A DNA stretch of 64,000 nt from an uncultured Roseburia sp. (GTDB taxonomy: Bacteria > Bacillota > Clostridia > Lachnospirales > Lachnospiraceae). The notes under the pieces were generated by a model, which made no database searches, had not been told where the DNA came from, and was given only the letters and a program-made list of their open reading frames with translations. The position numbers and the translations under genes were made by a program. This document shows, in pieces, positions 42,601 to 52,258 of the stretch. Numbering within the stretch: position 1 is the stretch's first letter; every line of letters starts with the position of its first letter. The DNA lies in assembly GCA_900550935.1 (NCBI GenBank), contig URUD01000001.1:80062-144061 (forward strand), given 5' to 3'.

Positions 42601-43992
42601 ATGGATATGGTAAATATAAGGGATTTATTCCGTAAACAGGAAGAATATGCAGACCAGACAGTAGCGATTGGAGGATGGGTCAGAAGCATCCGTAATTCCA
42701 AGAATTTTGGATTTATCGTGGTAAATGACGGAACTTTCTTCGAGCCGGTACAGGTTGTATATTCCAACGTATTAGAGAACTTTGACGAAGTAGAAAAATT
42801 AAATGTCGGAGCAGCGATCCTTGTAACAGGAAAAATGGTAGAGACACCGGGAACCAAACAGCCATTTGAGATCCAGGCAGAGCAGATTGTGGTCGAGGGT
42901 GCATCTACACCAGATTATCCGTTACAGAAAAAGAAACACAGCTTTGAATATTTAAGAACGATCTCACACTTACGTCCGAGAACAAATACCTTTGAAGCGG
43001 TATTCCGTGTACGTTCCCTGATCGCATATGCGATCCATAAATTCTTCCAGGAGAGAGACTTCGTTTATGTGCACACACCACTGATCACCGGAAGTGACTG
43101 CGAAGGTGCGGGCGAGATGTTCCAGGTAACAACCATGGATCTTGCCAATGTGCCAAAGAACGCAGATGGAAGCGTAGATTACAGCAAGGACTTCTTTAAT
43201 AAGCCGACCAACCTGACCGTTAGTGGACAGTTAAACGGCGAGACCTATGCGATGGCATTCAAAAACATCTACACCTTTGGACCTACTTTCCGTGCGGAAA
43301 ATTCCAATACAACAAGACATGCAGCAGAGTTCTGGATGATCGAACCGGAGATCGCATTTGCAGACTTAGAGGATGATATGATCTTAGCAGAGAGCATGTT
43401 AAAATACATCATCAGCTATGTATTAGAGAATGCACCAGAGGAGATGGCATTCTTCAACAACTTCATTGACAAAGGACTCTTAGAGAGATTGAACAACGTT
43501 GTTAATTCCGATTTTGCCCGCGTAACTTACACAGAGGCAATCGAGATTTTAGAGAAACACAACGACAAGTTCGAATACAAAGTATCCTGGGGCGCAGACT
43601 TACAGACCGAGCATGAGCGTTATCTGACCGAGGAAATTTACAAACGTCCGGTATTCGTAACGGATTATCCGAAGGAGATCAAAGCATTCTATATGAAGAT
43701 GAACGATGATGGAAAGACCGTTGCAGCCGTTGACTGTCTGGTGCCTGGCATTGGTGAGATCATCGGAGGAAGCCAGAGAGAGGACGATTATGATAAGCTG
43801 TTAGAGCGTATCAAAGAACTGGGACTGAACGAGGAAGATTATCAGTTCTATCTGGACTTAAGAAAATATGGTTCTGCAAGACATGCAGGATTTGGTCTTG
43901 GATTTGAGAGATGCGTAATGTACTTAACCGGTATGTCCAACATCCGTGATGTCATCCCATTCCCAAGAACTGTAAACAACTGCGATTTATAA
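42601..43992 (+). CDS. asnS: Asparaginyl-tRNA synthetase
   Basis: A 463-residue class IIb synthetase that charges tRNA-Asn. The N-terminal OB fold (VAIGGWVRSIRNSKNFGFI) binds the anticodon. Class II motif 2 is TFRAENSNTTRHAAEFWMIE and motif 3 is HAGFGLGFERCVMYLTG. AGGAGG at 42587-42592 is 8 bases from ATG 42601; an in-frame ATG at 42607 is less well placed. The 73-bp gap before it is too short for a T-box. A terminator follows. Confidence 0.96.
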   Translation: MDMVNIRDLFRKQEEYADQTVAIGGWVRSIRNSKNFGFIVVNDGTFFEPVQVVYSNVLENFDEVEKLNVGAAILVTGKMVETPGTKQPFEIQAEQIVVEGASTPDYPLQKKKHSFEYLRTISHLRPRTNTFEAVFRVRSLIAYAIHKFFQERDFVYVHTPLITGSDCEGAGEMFQVTTMDLANVPKNADGSVDYSKDFFNKPTNLTVSGQLNGETYAMAFKNIYTFGPTFRAENSNTTRHAAEFWMIEPEIAFADLEDDMILAESMLKYIISYVLENAPEEMAFFNNFIDKGLLERLNNVVNSDFARVTYTEAIEILEKHNDKFEYKVSWGADLQTEHERYLTEEIYKRPVFVTDYPKEIKAFYMKMNDDGKTVAAVDCLVPGIGEIIGGSQREDDYDKLLERIKELGLNEEDYQFYLDLRKYGSARHAGFGLGFERCVMYLTGMSNIRDVIPFPRTVNNCDL

Positions 43993-44002
43993 AATCTGTA
44001 TC

Positions 44003-44040
44003 AAAAGGCGAAACTTCTGGAAATGGAGGGGTCGCCTTTT
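44003..44040 (+). terminator. Intrinsic terminator after asnS
   Basis: AAAAGGCGA (44003-44011) pairs with TCGCCTTTT (44032-44040). Confidence 0.7.
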
Positions 44041-44060
44041 CATAAATACGGGGAGCAGAT

Positions 44061-44939
44061 ATGAGATATTTATTAGAAAATGAACAGTTAAAAGTGGAGA
44101 TCGACTCGTTTGGAGCAGAGATAAAATCCGTACAGCGGAAATCAGATGCGCGCGAATATATGTGGTGCGGCGATAAAAAATACTGGGGCAGGACGTCACC
44201 GGTATTGTTCCCGTTTGTCGGTGTGCCAAAAGACAAAGAGTATCGCTATGAGGGAAAAACTTATTCCATGGGACAGCACGGATTTGCCAGAGACATGGAA
44301 TTTACGCTGGAAAAACAGGGAAAAGATGAGATCTGGTTCGTACTGCATGAGACAGAAGAAACCCTGGCAAAATATCCGTTTACTTTTACACTTCACATCG
44401 GGTACCGGTTGTTGAAAAATGAACTTACAGTCTGCTGGAAGGTGGAAAACACGAATAAAAAAGAGATGTACTTTTCCATCGGTGCACATCCGGCATTTAA
44501 CTGTCCATTACAGGGAGAGGCAGATAAAAACGGCTATGGCTTACGGTTTGGCGGACTGACCGATACGCTGCATCATCATGGGAATACCAAAGACGGTCTT
44601 GCTATCATGGAGGATGAAGTGCTTCCATTAAAAGATGGCTGTGTGACATTCACATCTGGATTTTTTGACCGCTGTACTTATATGGTAGAAGGAGCGCAGA
44701 CCAAGGAAGTGTCACTGCTCGATCAAACCGGGGCACCGTATGTAATCGTATCGTTTGATACGCCATTATTTGCCGTCTGGTCGCCGGAAGAGAAAAACGC
44801 ACCGTTTGTCTGCATCGAGCCGTGGTATGGCAGATGTGATGCCGTGGATTTTAACGGAACCTTACAGGAGCGGGATTACGAGAACAGACTGGAAGCAGGG
44901 AAAACATTTGAAACAGAATATCAGATTCGTTTTTGCTAA
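44061..44939 (+). CDS. Aldose 1-epimerase family protein (LacX-like)
   Basis: A 292-residue beta-sandwich protein of the galactose mutarotase superfamily. The first block reads LKVEIDSFGAEIKSVQ, the catalytic His is in YSMGQHGFARDMEF, the second His in SIGAHPAFNCP, and the catalytic Glu in CIEPWYGRCDA. This is the LacX/YeaD-like branch, which acts on hexoses or hexose-6-phosphates. It stands alone between asnS and a small membrane protein gene, each end marked by a terminator. Confidence 0.88.
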   Translation: MRYLLENEQLKVEIDSFGAEIKSVQRKSDAREYMWCGDKKYWGRTSPVLFPFVGVPKDKEYRYEGKTYSMGQHGFARDMEFTLEKQGKDEIWFVLHETEETLAKYPFTFTLHIGYRLLKNELTVCWKVENTNKKEMYFSIGAHPAFNCPLQGEADKNGYGLRFGGLTDTLHHHGNTKDGLAIMEDEVLPLKDGCVTFTSGFFDRCTYMVEGAQTKEVSLLDQTGAPYVIVSFDTPLFAVWSPEEKNAPFVCIEPWYGRCDAVDFNGTLQERDYENRLEAGKTFETEYQIRFC

Positions 44940-44952
44940 AACAGGTCATAGG

Positions 44953-44988
44953 AAAAGGAGAGGCATACGCATATGCTCCTCCTTTTTT
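44953..44988 (+). terminator. Intrinsic terminator after the epimerase-like gene
   Basis: AAAAGGAGAGGCATA pairs with the segment TATGCTCCTCCTTTT apart from a two-base mismatch, followed by Ts. Confidence 0.7.
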
Positions 44989-45027
44989 GCATATAGTGTA
45001 GGACAATGGCGTGTGGAGGGAAAAGGA

Positions 45028-45417
45028 TTGCAGAATAATAAAATGAAAGCAAGAGATGCAAAGCAGAATCCGGCAAACGTGATCTTTCTGGCAGTATTTG
45101 TGATGTTTGTCATCAGTGGCCTGTTACTGCTTTTACTGGCGATGCTGCTGTTTAAGCTGGAACTGAGCGAGGAAATGGTAAAGGTCGGCATTGTTGTGAT
45201 CTATGTGGTTTCGGGACTGGTCGGCGGACTGATCATGGGAAAGCGGATGAGGGAACAGAAATTCCTATGGGGGCTTGCGGCAGGATCAATCTATTTTGCC
45301 CTTTTGCTTGTGATGTCATTGCTTTTTAAGGGAGATATCGAATTTGAACTTTCGAGAGTACTTACCACCGCAATCTTATGTATGGCATCCGGCATGGCAG
45401 GCGGCATGATAAGCTAA
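45028..45417 (+). CDS. TIGR04086-like four-helix membrane protein
   Basis: A 129-residue protein with four hydrophobic helices, glycine-rich in GLVGGLIMGKRM and ASGMAGGMIS. This resembles the small TIGR04086 family found in Clostridia next to preprotein-translocase genes; its function is unknown. A TTG start at 45028 fits GGAGG 8 bases upstream. ATG 45043 would have no ribosome site. Longer frames beginning inside the previous gene are rejected. Confidence 0.7.
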   Translation: MQNNKMKARDAKQNPANVIFLAVFVMFVISGLLLLLLAMLLFKLELSEEMVKVGIVVIYVVSGLVGGLIMGKRMREQKFLWGLAAGSIYFALLLVMSLLFKGDIEFELSRVLTTAILCMASGMAGGMIS

Positions 45418-45434
45418 GGGACGGGAGAAACAAA

Positions 45435-45463
45435 TTGACAAGGGATAGAATGTGTAATAGACT
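45435..45463 (+). promoter_or_regulatory. Promoter of the Ig-like secreted protein gene
   Basis: A consensus TTGACA (45435-45440) is 17 bp from TAGACT (45458-45463). A TATAAA lies just downstream as an alternative. Confidence 0.5.
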
Positions 45464-45510
45464 GAGAGTATAAAATTTAATAAAAACTTAAGAAAAAGGG
45501 AGGAAAATCC

Positions 45511-46569
45511 ATGAGTGATTGGAAAAGAAGAATTGCCGTATTTTTATGTATGGTAATGACACTGACCACGGTCTTTTGTATGACACCACAGCAGGAAGTA
45601 CAGGCGGCATCCGGTAAGGTCAAATTCAGCTGGTCGATCGGAACAAGCTGGAACTATGAGCAAAGCACCGGAAAATACAGCGAGAGCAAATGCCCGGTTG
45701 CAGTTGTGATCGGACAGGAAGATTTATACATCGGAGATTATGTATATGCAGTACAGACAGGAAAGACATATAAATATTATGGTTGTCTGTCTACACAGAG
45801 TGGCGTTACCTACGCAAGCAGCAACCGCAATGTGATCGCAGTGGATCAGTATGGTAAATTAACCGTTAAAAAAGTCGGAACTTCAACGATCACATTAAAA
45901 TTCAAAGGAAAATCAAGCAAGGTCAAATTAACAGCAGTAGACGGAGAGGTACCTACTACAGGATATGAAAGTACTACTGCCGAAAGTGTTGCACGAAAAC
46001 TGGTAAAACTTTATGGTACCGGCATTACAGCAAAAAATCGTTATGAGCTTGTGAACCAGGTTGCAAAGATCAACAGACAGTCCTACTATATGGGAATAAC
46101 AAAGATCAACCAGGATGGAAAGCAGTACATTTCCAGTCCGATCTGTGCACATGCAGCTGCGATCAAGAGCGCAGTAAATGAGTATAGTTACTCTGTTGCA
46201 AACCCACTGTCAACACGAAGCAGTCAGATGTTTAAGATCAATGCGATTTCCGGACAGGGAACCAAAGCAACGATCACATTAAAATCGAAAGTGACAGCAG
46301 ATCAGTTGTTTGGTCTTGCCTGCAACACAAGAAAAGATTATAAGTCAACTATTAAAAAAGGTAATACCTGCCAGTTTAAGATCAAACTGAAAGGGGACGG
46401 AAAAACCTTAAGTGCAACTGCAACAGCGAAAGTTGGAAGCAATAAGATTACGATCAAAACAAAGAAACTTACAAAAGGTAAAACTTATGTTTTACAGGAT
46501 TGCTACTACGGTGGATGGCTTGATCCCAAAGAGGGTGGCAACAAAAAGATTTCATTTAAAGCGAAATAA
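45511..46569 (+). CDS. Secreted protein with bacterial Ig-like (Big2) domain
   Basis: A 352-residue protein. The signal peptide is MSDWKRRIAVFLCMVMTLTT with a cleavage site near VQAASG. Residues about 85-142 form a Big2-type fold (VTYASSNRNVIAVDQYGKLT, GTSTITLKFKGKSSKVKL). The remaining 200 residues are Lys/Thr-rich beta structure with no family I can name. AGGGAGG precedes the ATG. It lies 3 bp before an O-antigen-ligase-like gene, so the two are probably cotranscribed. A surface or adhesion role is plausible but unproven. Confidence 0.75.
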   Translation: MSDWKRRIAVFLCMVMTLTTVFCMTPQQEVQAASGKVKFSWSIGTSWNYEQSTGKYSESKCPVAVVIGQEDLYIGDYVYAVQTGKTYKYYGCLSTQSGVTYASSNRNVIAVDQYGKLTVKKVGTSTITLKFKGKSSKVKLTAVDGEVPTTGYESTTAESVARKLVKLYGTGITAKNRYELVNQVAKINRQSYYMGITKINQDGKQYISSPICAHAAAIKSAVNEYSYSVANPLSTRSSQMFKINAISGQGTKATITLKSKVTADQLFGLACNTRKDYKSTIKKGNTCQFKIKLKGDGKTLSATATAKVGSNKITIKTKKLTKGKTYVLQDCYYGGWLDPKEGGNKKISFKAK

Positions 46570-46572
46570 AAT

Positions 46573-48276
46573 ATGAAGAAAAACAGATCAAAACAATCGA
46601 AAAAAAGATTTCATGATTTGTTGTTACCAGTGATTTTCGTACTCTGCCTGATGCCGTTTGTCGTGTATCTGGCAGAGTTCGATTATGGTTACAGCAAATA
46701 TTTATGGCATTCTGATAATAGTATGATGCAGGATTTTTATGTCTATTACCGGAGTGCTTTCTTTTTCGTCGTTTTATTTTTCGTGCTGGTCATTCTGGCA
46801 TTTCAGTTTGCGATCGATAAAGCGTATTTTAAGCGGGACAAGATCTTTTACCCGCTGATTGCTTATCTTGCATTTGCCCTGCTGTCTGCCATCTGTTCCA
46901 TCAACCGGAAGGCAGCATTTTTGGGAAACCTGTCGGAACAGGGCTTCTTTGTGCTGGCAGGCTATGTGCTGATTGCCTATTATACCTATCAGACCATACG
47001 CGAAGAAGGCGATTATACCAGTATCTTTCATGCCATCCTTGTAATGTTTGTGCCGCTTAGTCTGATCGGCTGGTTACAGGTATTTAAAAAGGATCCGCTC
47101 GGCTGGGACTGGGTGCAGCATCTTCTGATGCCGGATGAACTATATGAGATGTATGGTGGTACGGTTGAGGATATTTTTACCGGAAATAACGTATTCCTGA
47201 CTTTGTATAATCCAAACTATGCTGCAATTTTTCTGGTGATGTTTGCCTGTGTTTTCTTTTTATTCTTTCTGACAGCACAGGAGAAAAAAGAGAAAGTGAT
47301 CGCGGCGGTATTTTTACTGGATACCCTGATTTTATGCTGGTTTACTTACACGAGAGCGGCACTGGTCGCGATCGTTGTGGCCGCCATACTGTTTGTAGTT
47401 ATGATGGGGCGCAAAGGAGAGAAAAAAGTACTTCTGACCGCGTTTGCGGCAGGAGCCGGACTGCTTGTCCTATTATTTGTGGCAGATGCGGTATTCTTTC
47501 AGGGAAAATTTAAGGCAAGGATTTTGGATGAACCAAAGACCACAAAACTGGAAGCAATCACGACTACAGAGGATGGTGTTTCCATCACATATGATGGCGA
47601 AACGTATTTATTGACGATGGATGTGCTCAAAGATGGAGAGGTAAAATTACCGTTTTCCGGGGACTGTTACGCGGCTTCCGTTACGCTTGACGACGAGACA
47701 GAGATCCTGGTCAAACTGGATGATATGACCTTGCAGTTTGTAAAAGAGGATGACGGATATTACTACCGGACCGACTGGGGCAAAAATGACCGGATGGGAG
47801 AGGTGGCTGCGGCAGATTTTCAAGGGTATGAATATCTGGGAAGTGGAAGGCTCTATATCTGGTCCCGGGTGCTTCCAATGTTAAAACATTACCTCTTTGT
47901 GGGAAGCGGACCGGATACCTTTGCGGAGGCTTATCCGCAGAACGACTATGTCGGAAAGCTGATCTATGCGGAAAACGCCGGAAGGATCATCGAGGGAGCA
48001 CACAACAGCTATCTGATGTGCTGGGTGCAGACCGGGCTTTTGTCTCTGGTGTCCTTCCTCATTTTTGCAGTCTGGTTTTTAAAACGGGGCTTTGGCTATT
48101 ACCGGAACTGTGAGTTAAAGACAGTAAAAGAGCGGCTTGGCTTTGGCTGTTACCTTGGATGTGTCGGGTATCTGGTGTGCGGGTTCTTTTCCGACTACAC
48201 ACTTTATACTACACCGGTCTTTTTTGCCTTTGCGGGAATTGCACTTGCGGCATCTTCCCGGACGGAAAAACCATGA
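46573..48276 (+). CDS. O-antigen ligase/polymerase-like membrane protein
   Basis: A 567-residue protein with about eleven to twelve hydrophobic helices. The Wzy/WaaL domain (PF04932-like) includes TLYNPNYAAIFLVMFACVF, CWFTYTRAALVAIVVAAIL and the loop GSGRLYIWSRVLPMLKHYLF then GSGPDTF and AHNSYLMCW. A 140-residue extracytoplasmic beta domain sits between the two halves. Such enzymes join or polymerise lipid-linked sugars at the outer face of the membrane. No good ribosome site is seen, so it probably relies on translation of the preceding gene. No other polysaccharide genes are adjacent. Confidence 0.82.
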   Translation: MKKNRSKQSKKRFHDLLLPVIFVLCLMPFVVYLAEFDYGYSKYLWHSDNSMMQDFYVYYRSAFFFVVLFFVLVILAFQFAIDKAYFKRDKIFYPLIAYLAFALLSAICSINRKAAFLGNLSEQGFFVLAGYVLIAYYTYQTIREEGDYTSIFHAILVMFVPLSLIGWLQVFKKDPLGWDWVQHLLMPDELYEMYGGTVEDIFTGNNVFLTLYNPNYAAIFLVMFACVFFLFFLTAQEKKEKVIAAVFLLDTLILCWFTYTRAALVAIVVAAILFVVMMGRKGEKKVLLTAFAAGAGLLVLLFVADAVFFQGKFKARILDEPKTTKLEAITTTEDGVSITYDGETYLLTMDVLKDGEVKLPFSGDCYAASVTLDDETEILVKLDDMTLQFVKEDDGYYYRTDWGKNDRMGEVAAADFQGYEYLGSGRLYIWSRVLPMLKHYLFVGSGPDTFAEAYPQNDYVGKLIYAENAGRIIEGAHNSYLMCWVQTGLLSLVSFLIFAVWFLKRGFGYYRNCELKTVKERLGFGCYLGCVGYLVCGFFSDYTLYTTPVFFAFAGIALAASSRTEKP

Positions 48277-48284
48277 AAAAGGGC

Positions 48285-48313
48285 TTTTCATATGGAAACA
48301 CATGTGTTATACT
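48285..48313 (+). promoter_or_regulatory. Promoter of the SCIFF peptide gene
   Basis: TTTTCA (48285-48290) and TATACT (48308-48313) are 17 bp apart, and a TGn before the -10 makes it an extended -10 promoter. The leader would be about 70 bases. Confidence 0.5.
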
Positions 48314-48387
48314 TGTGAAGTTAATAGAAATCTGGCAGTTTTTAAGCTGCGAATCTATACCACATTAGAATAAAAGGAGAAAATGAT

Positions 48388-48528
48388 ATGAAACATGTAA
48401 AAACATTAAATACCAAGAGATTACAGAACACAATCAAAAAAGGCGGATGCGGTGAGTGCCAGACTTCCTGCCAGTCAGCATGCAAAACTTCCTGCACAGT
48501 AGGAAACCAGAGCTGCGAGAACAAATAA
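48388..48528 (+). CDS. scfA: SCIFF (six-cysteine) ranthipeptide precursor
   Basis: A 46-residue peptide, MKHVKTLNTKRLQNTIKKGG then six Cys within the last 27 residues, each separated by two to five residues in the order GC, EC, SC, AC, SC, SC. This is the conserved SCIFF precursor found across Clostridia. The leader binds the radical-SAM maturase, which links each Cys sulfur to a downstream residue, usually Thr. AAAGGAG precedes the ATG. The maturase gene follows after 138 bases of hairpin-rich sequence. In some clostridia related peptides have been tied to quorum-like signalling; the role here is unknown. Confidence 0.93.
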   Translation: MKHVKTLNTKRLQNTIKKGGCGECQTSCQSACKTSCTVGNQSCENK

Positions 48529-48542
48529 GTTTTTGTCCTATC

Positions 48543-48634
48543 AGGCAAAAGCCTACAAGAAAATGCTTACAACAAACGACCGTTCGCGTTGCGTGCGGTC
48601 ATTTGTACGTTATCTGCCCATGTCGTGGGCAGAT
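48543..48634 (+). promoter_or_regulatory. Three hairpins between scfA and scfB
   Basis: AGGC/GCCT (48543-48554), GACCG/CGGTC (48578-48600, with inner CGC/GCG) and ATCTGCCCA/TGGGCAGAT (48612-48634, 9 perfect bp with a 5-base loop) follow one another. None has a strong T run. They could stabilise the peptide mRNA or limit readthrough to the maturase. Confidence 0.45.
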
Positions 48635-48666
48635 ATGTTATTTAAGGAAAGAGAGGAAATATTATA

Positions 48667-50034
48667 GTGGTTCATCAGTACAAGAACAACGGCTATGATA
48701 TTGTTTTAGATGTAAATAGTGGTGCCATCCATGTTGTGGATGATGTAACCTATGATGTTATTGATTTTATCAATCAGGCGTCGGTAGAACAGTATTCAAA
48801 GGAAGAATTGATAAAGACACTGTCTGAAAAATACAATGAGACAGAGGTAAAAGAAGCATTAGAAGAGGTACAGGCTCTGATTGATGAAGAGTCTCTTTTC
48901 ACAAAAGACACATACGAAAATTATATCATGGACTTCAAAAAGCGTCCGACGGTGGTAAAAGCACTTTGCCTGCACATTGCGCATGACTGTAACCTGGCAT
49001 GCCAGTACTGTTTCGCAGAAGAAGGGGAATACCACGGAAGAAGAGCTTTGATGTCCTTTGAAGTAGGAAAAAAAGCGTTGGATTTTCTGATCGCCAATTC
49101 CGGGAGCAGAAGAAATCTGGAAGTGGACTTTTTCGGTGGAGAGCCGTTAATGAATTTCCAGGTGGTAAAAGATCTGGTTGCATATGGAAGAGAGCAGGAA
49201 AAACTGCACGACAAGAAATTCCGCTTTACCCTGACCACAAACGGAGTTTTGTTAAATGACGAGATCATGGAATTCTGCAACAAAGAGATGGGCAATGTCG
49301 TATTAAGTATTGACGGAAGAAAAGAAGTACACGATAAGATGCGTCCGTTCCGCAAGGGAGCAGGAAGCTATGATCTGATCGTGCCGAAGTTCCAGAAATT
49401 TGCCGAGAGCAGAAATCAGGACAAATATTATGTGAGAGGTACCTTTACCCACTATAATACAGACTTTGCAGCAGATGTCCTTCATCTGGCAGATCTGGGA
49501 TTCAAACAGATCTCAGTGGAACCGGTTGTAGCAGAGCCAAAAGAGCCGTACGCGATCACAGAAGAGGATCTGCCGAAACTGTTTGAAGAGTACGACAAGT
49601 TAGCAGCGGAGATGGTAGAGAGACATAAAGATGGACGGGATTTTAATTTCTTCCATTTTATGATAGATTTAGAGGGTGGTCCATGCGTGGCAAAACGTCT
49701 GTCCGGCTGTGGTTCCGGAACAGAGTACCTTGCAGTGACACCCTGGGGTGATTTCTATCCTTGTCACCAGTTTGTAGGAAATGAAAAATTCCTTATGGGA
49801 AATGTAGACGAGGGTGTGAAAAACACAGAGATCAGGGATGAGTTCAAATGCTGTAACGTATATGCAAAAGAAAAATGCCGCAACTGTTTTGCAAGATTTT
49901 ACTGCAGCGGTGGCTGTGCAGCAAATGCGTACAATTTCAGCAATGATATCCTTGGTGCATATGACATCGGATGTGAACTTCAGAAAAAGCGTATTGAGTG
50001 TGCGATCATGATCAAAGCAGCTTTGGCTGAATAA
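48667..50034 (+). CDS. scfB: SCIFF peptide maturase, radical SAM/SPASM
   Basis: A 455-residue enzyme that installs thioether bridges in the ScfA peptide. Residues about 1-85 form the peptide-recognition domain (YDIVLDVNSGAIHVVDD). The SAM-radical cluster is held by the CxxxCxxC in HDCNLACQYCFAEEG, with GGEP in DFFGGEPLMN. The SPASM region has several cluster-binding Cys, including GGPCVAKRLSGCGSG and KCRNCFARFYCSGGC. It starts with GTG 48667, with AGAGG upstream. Pairing with scfA and then secDF is the conserved neighbourhood of this system. Confidence 0.95.
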   Translation: MVHQYKNNGYDIVLDVNSGAIHVVDDVTYDVIDFINQASVEQYSKEELIKTLSEKYNETEVKEALEEVQALIDEESLFTKDTYENYIMDFKKRPTVVKALCLHIAHDCNLACQYCFAEEGEYHGRRALMSFEVGKKALDFLIANSGSRRNLEVDFFGGEPLMNFQVVKDLVAYGREQEKLHDKKFRFTLTTNGVLLNDEIMEFCNKEMGNVVLSIDGRKEVHDKMRPFRKGAGSYDLIVPKFQKFAESRNQDKYYVRGTFTHYNTDFAADVLHLADLGFKQISVEPVVAEPKEPYAITEEDLPKLFEEYDKLAAEMVERHKDGRDFNFFHFMIDLEGGPCVAKRLSGCGSGTEYLAVTPWGDFYPCHQFVGNEKFLMGNVDEGVKNTEIRDEFKCCNVYAKEKCRNCFARFYCSGGCAANAYNFSNDILGAYDIGCELQKKRIECAIMIKAALAE

Positions 50035-50076
50035 GCAGGTGTCTGGCAGAAGAAAAGAACAGGAAGGAAAAAAGAA

Positions 50077-52236
50077 ATGAAAAAGAGTAAAGCAGCAGCC
50101 ATATTAGTTGTGATCCTCCTTGCTTTAGCAGGTCTTTCCTACTATGCATCTATCATTCTTTCCTCTACCGGTGTTGGGGAAAATATGAGCATTCCGTTAG
50201 GATTAGACTTATCCGGTGGTGTTTCCATCACATATCAGGTTGTGGACGACAATCCAAGTGCCGAAGATATGAGTGACACCATTTACAAGCTTCAGAAGCG
50301 TGTAGAAGGCTATAGCACAGAGAGTTCCGTTTATCAGGTGGGCGATGACCGTATCACCGTTGAGATCCCTGGTGTCACAGATGCAGACAAGATCTTAGAG
50401 GAACTGGGAAATCCTGGCTCTCTGGAATTTCAGCTCTCTGACGGAACTGTATTCATGACAGGAGATCAGGTAGCAGATGCACAGGCTACCACCACAACAG
50501 ATAATTATGGAAATAAGCAGTACATCGTACAACTTACCTTAACCGATGAGGGAGCCAAGACATTTGGTGAGGTGACCACAGAAAATGTGGGCAATTATCT
50601 TCCAATCGTATACGATGGTGAAGTCATCAGTTACCCACAGGTACAGGAAGCTATCACAGGCGGTACCGCACAGATTTCCGGACAGAGCACATTTGAAGAG
50701 GCTCAGGCACTGGCAACACAGATCCGTATCGGTTCTCTTTCTTTACAGTTAGAGGAGTTAGAGTCCAGTGTGGTTGGAGCACAGCTCGGTGGACAGGCGA
50801 TCACAAGCAGTTTAAAAGCTGGTGCGATCGGTCTTGTCATCGTTATGATCTTTATGATCGTCTTTTATGCAGTACCGGGTGTTGCAGCGGCGATCGCCCT
50901 GGCACTTTATACCGGACTTGTGATCGCAACCTTATATCTGTTTGAGATCACACTTACCTTACCGGGTATCGCAGGTATCATCCTTGGTATCGGTATGGCG
51001 GTAGATGCGAACGTCGTTATCTTTGCACGTATCCGTGAGGAGATCGCATCCGGCAAGACCGTACAGACCTCTATGAAGGTCGGTTTCCAGAAGGCAATGT
51101 CAGCGATCTTAGACGGTAACATCACTACCTTACTTGCAGCCGTTGTCTTAATGGCACTTGGTTCCGGTACTGTAAAGGGATTTGCCTATACTTTAATGAT
51201 TGGTATCCTGTTATCCATGTTTACCGCACTTGTCATTACAAGATGGATCTTATACGCACTCTATGGAATTGGACTGAAAAATGAGAAATTCTATGGAAAA
51301 GCAAAAGAGAGAAAAAGCATCGACTTTATCGGACACAGAAAAGCATTCTTTATCTTATCTGCAGTATTGATCCTGGCAGGTTTTGTTGGAATGGGTGTAC
51401 ATGGAGCTAAAGGAGACAAGGCACTCAATTATAGCCTTGACTTTGTAGGCGGTACTTCCACAACAGCAGATTTCGGCAAAGATTACACGATCGATGAGAT
51501 CGAGCAGACGATCATTCCTGAATTTGCAGCTGTTGTAGGCGACAACAACATTCAGGCAAACCGTGTAGAGGGAACCACACAGGTTACCGTAAAGACACGT
51601 ACCCTGACACAGGACGAGCGTGCAGATGTTCAGGATATGCTGGTAGATAAATTTGGTGTTGATGAGAGCACGATCACTTACCAGAGTATCAGTTCCACCA
51701 TCAGTAGTGAGATGCGTTCCGATGCAATCATAGCTGTTATCGTATCCACGATCTGTATGCTGATCTATATCTGGTTCCGTTTCAAGGATATCCGTTTTGG
51801 TGCAGCAGCGATCGCAGCATTGATCCACGATGTATTAGTCGTACTTACCGTATATGCACTGGTTCGTATTCCGGTTGGTAATACTTTTATCGCATGTATG
51901 CTTACCATCATCGGTTACTCGGTCAACGATACCATTGTTATCTTTGACCGTATCCGTGAGAACCTTGCAGCCAAACATGGAAAGATTACCAGAGAAGTGC
52001 TTAAGGATGTGGCAAACCACAGTTTAACACAGACGATCTCACGAAGCATCAATACATCCATTACCACATTTATCATGGTATTCCTGCTTTACATCTTAGG
52101 CGTGGCAAGTATCCGTGAATTTGCACTCCCATTGATGGCAGGTCTGCTCTGTGGTGCATACAGTTCGATCTGTGTTGCTACCGAGTTATGGTTTGAGATG
52201 AAACTTCATCTGGGAAAAAATAAAATTACAGACTAA
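50077..52236 (+). CDS. secDF: Fused protein-export membrane protein SecDF
   Basis: A 719-residue natural fusion of SecD and SecF. The SecD half has LGLDLSGGVSITYQV, the P1 domain, and IAGIILGIGMAVDANVVIFARI. The SecF half has YSLDFVGGTSTTADF and IIGYSVNDTIVIFDRIREN. Twelve helices are expected. It uses proton flow to aid release of secreted proteins from SecYEG. The start is 42 bp after scfB with AGGAAGG upstream, so it may be cotranscribed with scfA-scfB. A strong terminator follows. Confidence 0.95.
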   Translation: MKKSKAAAILVVILLALAGLSYYASIILSSTGVGENMSIPLGLDLSGGVSITYQVVDDNPSAEDMSDTIYKLQKRVEGYSTESSVYQVGDDRITVEIPGVTDADKILEELGNPGSLEFQLSDGTVFMTGDQVADAQATTTTDNYGNKQYIVQLTLTDEGAKTFGEVTTENVGNYLPIVYDGEVISYPQVQEAITGGTAQISGQSTFEEAQALATQIRIGSLSLQLEELESSVVGAQLGGQAITSSLKAGAIGLVIVMIFMIVFYAVPGVAAAIALALYTGLVIATLYLFEITLTLPGIAGIILGIGMAVDANVVIFARIREEIASGKTVQTSMKVGFQKAMSAILDGNITTLLAAVVLMALGSGTVKGFAYTLMIGILLSMFTALVITRWILYALYGIGLKNEKFYGKAKERKSIDFIGHRKAFFILSAVLILAGFVGMGVHGAKGDKALNYSLDFVGGTSTTADFGKDYTIDEIEQTIIPEFAAVVGDNNIQANRVEGTTQVTVKTRTLTQDERADVQDMLVDKFGVDESTITYQSISSTISSEMRSDAIIAVIVSTICMLIYIWFRFKDIRFGAAAIAALIHDVLVVLTVYALVRIPVGNTFIACMLTIIGYSVNDTIVIFDRIRENLAAKHGKITREVLKDVANHSLTQTISRSINTSITTFIMVFLLYILGVASIREFALPLMAGLLCGAYSSICVATELWFEMKLHLGKNKITD

Positions 52237-52258
52237 AAGTATGTAACGTAGAAAAACG

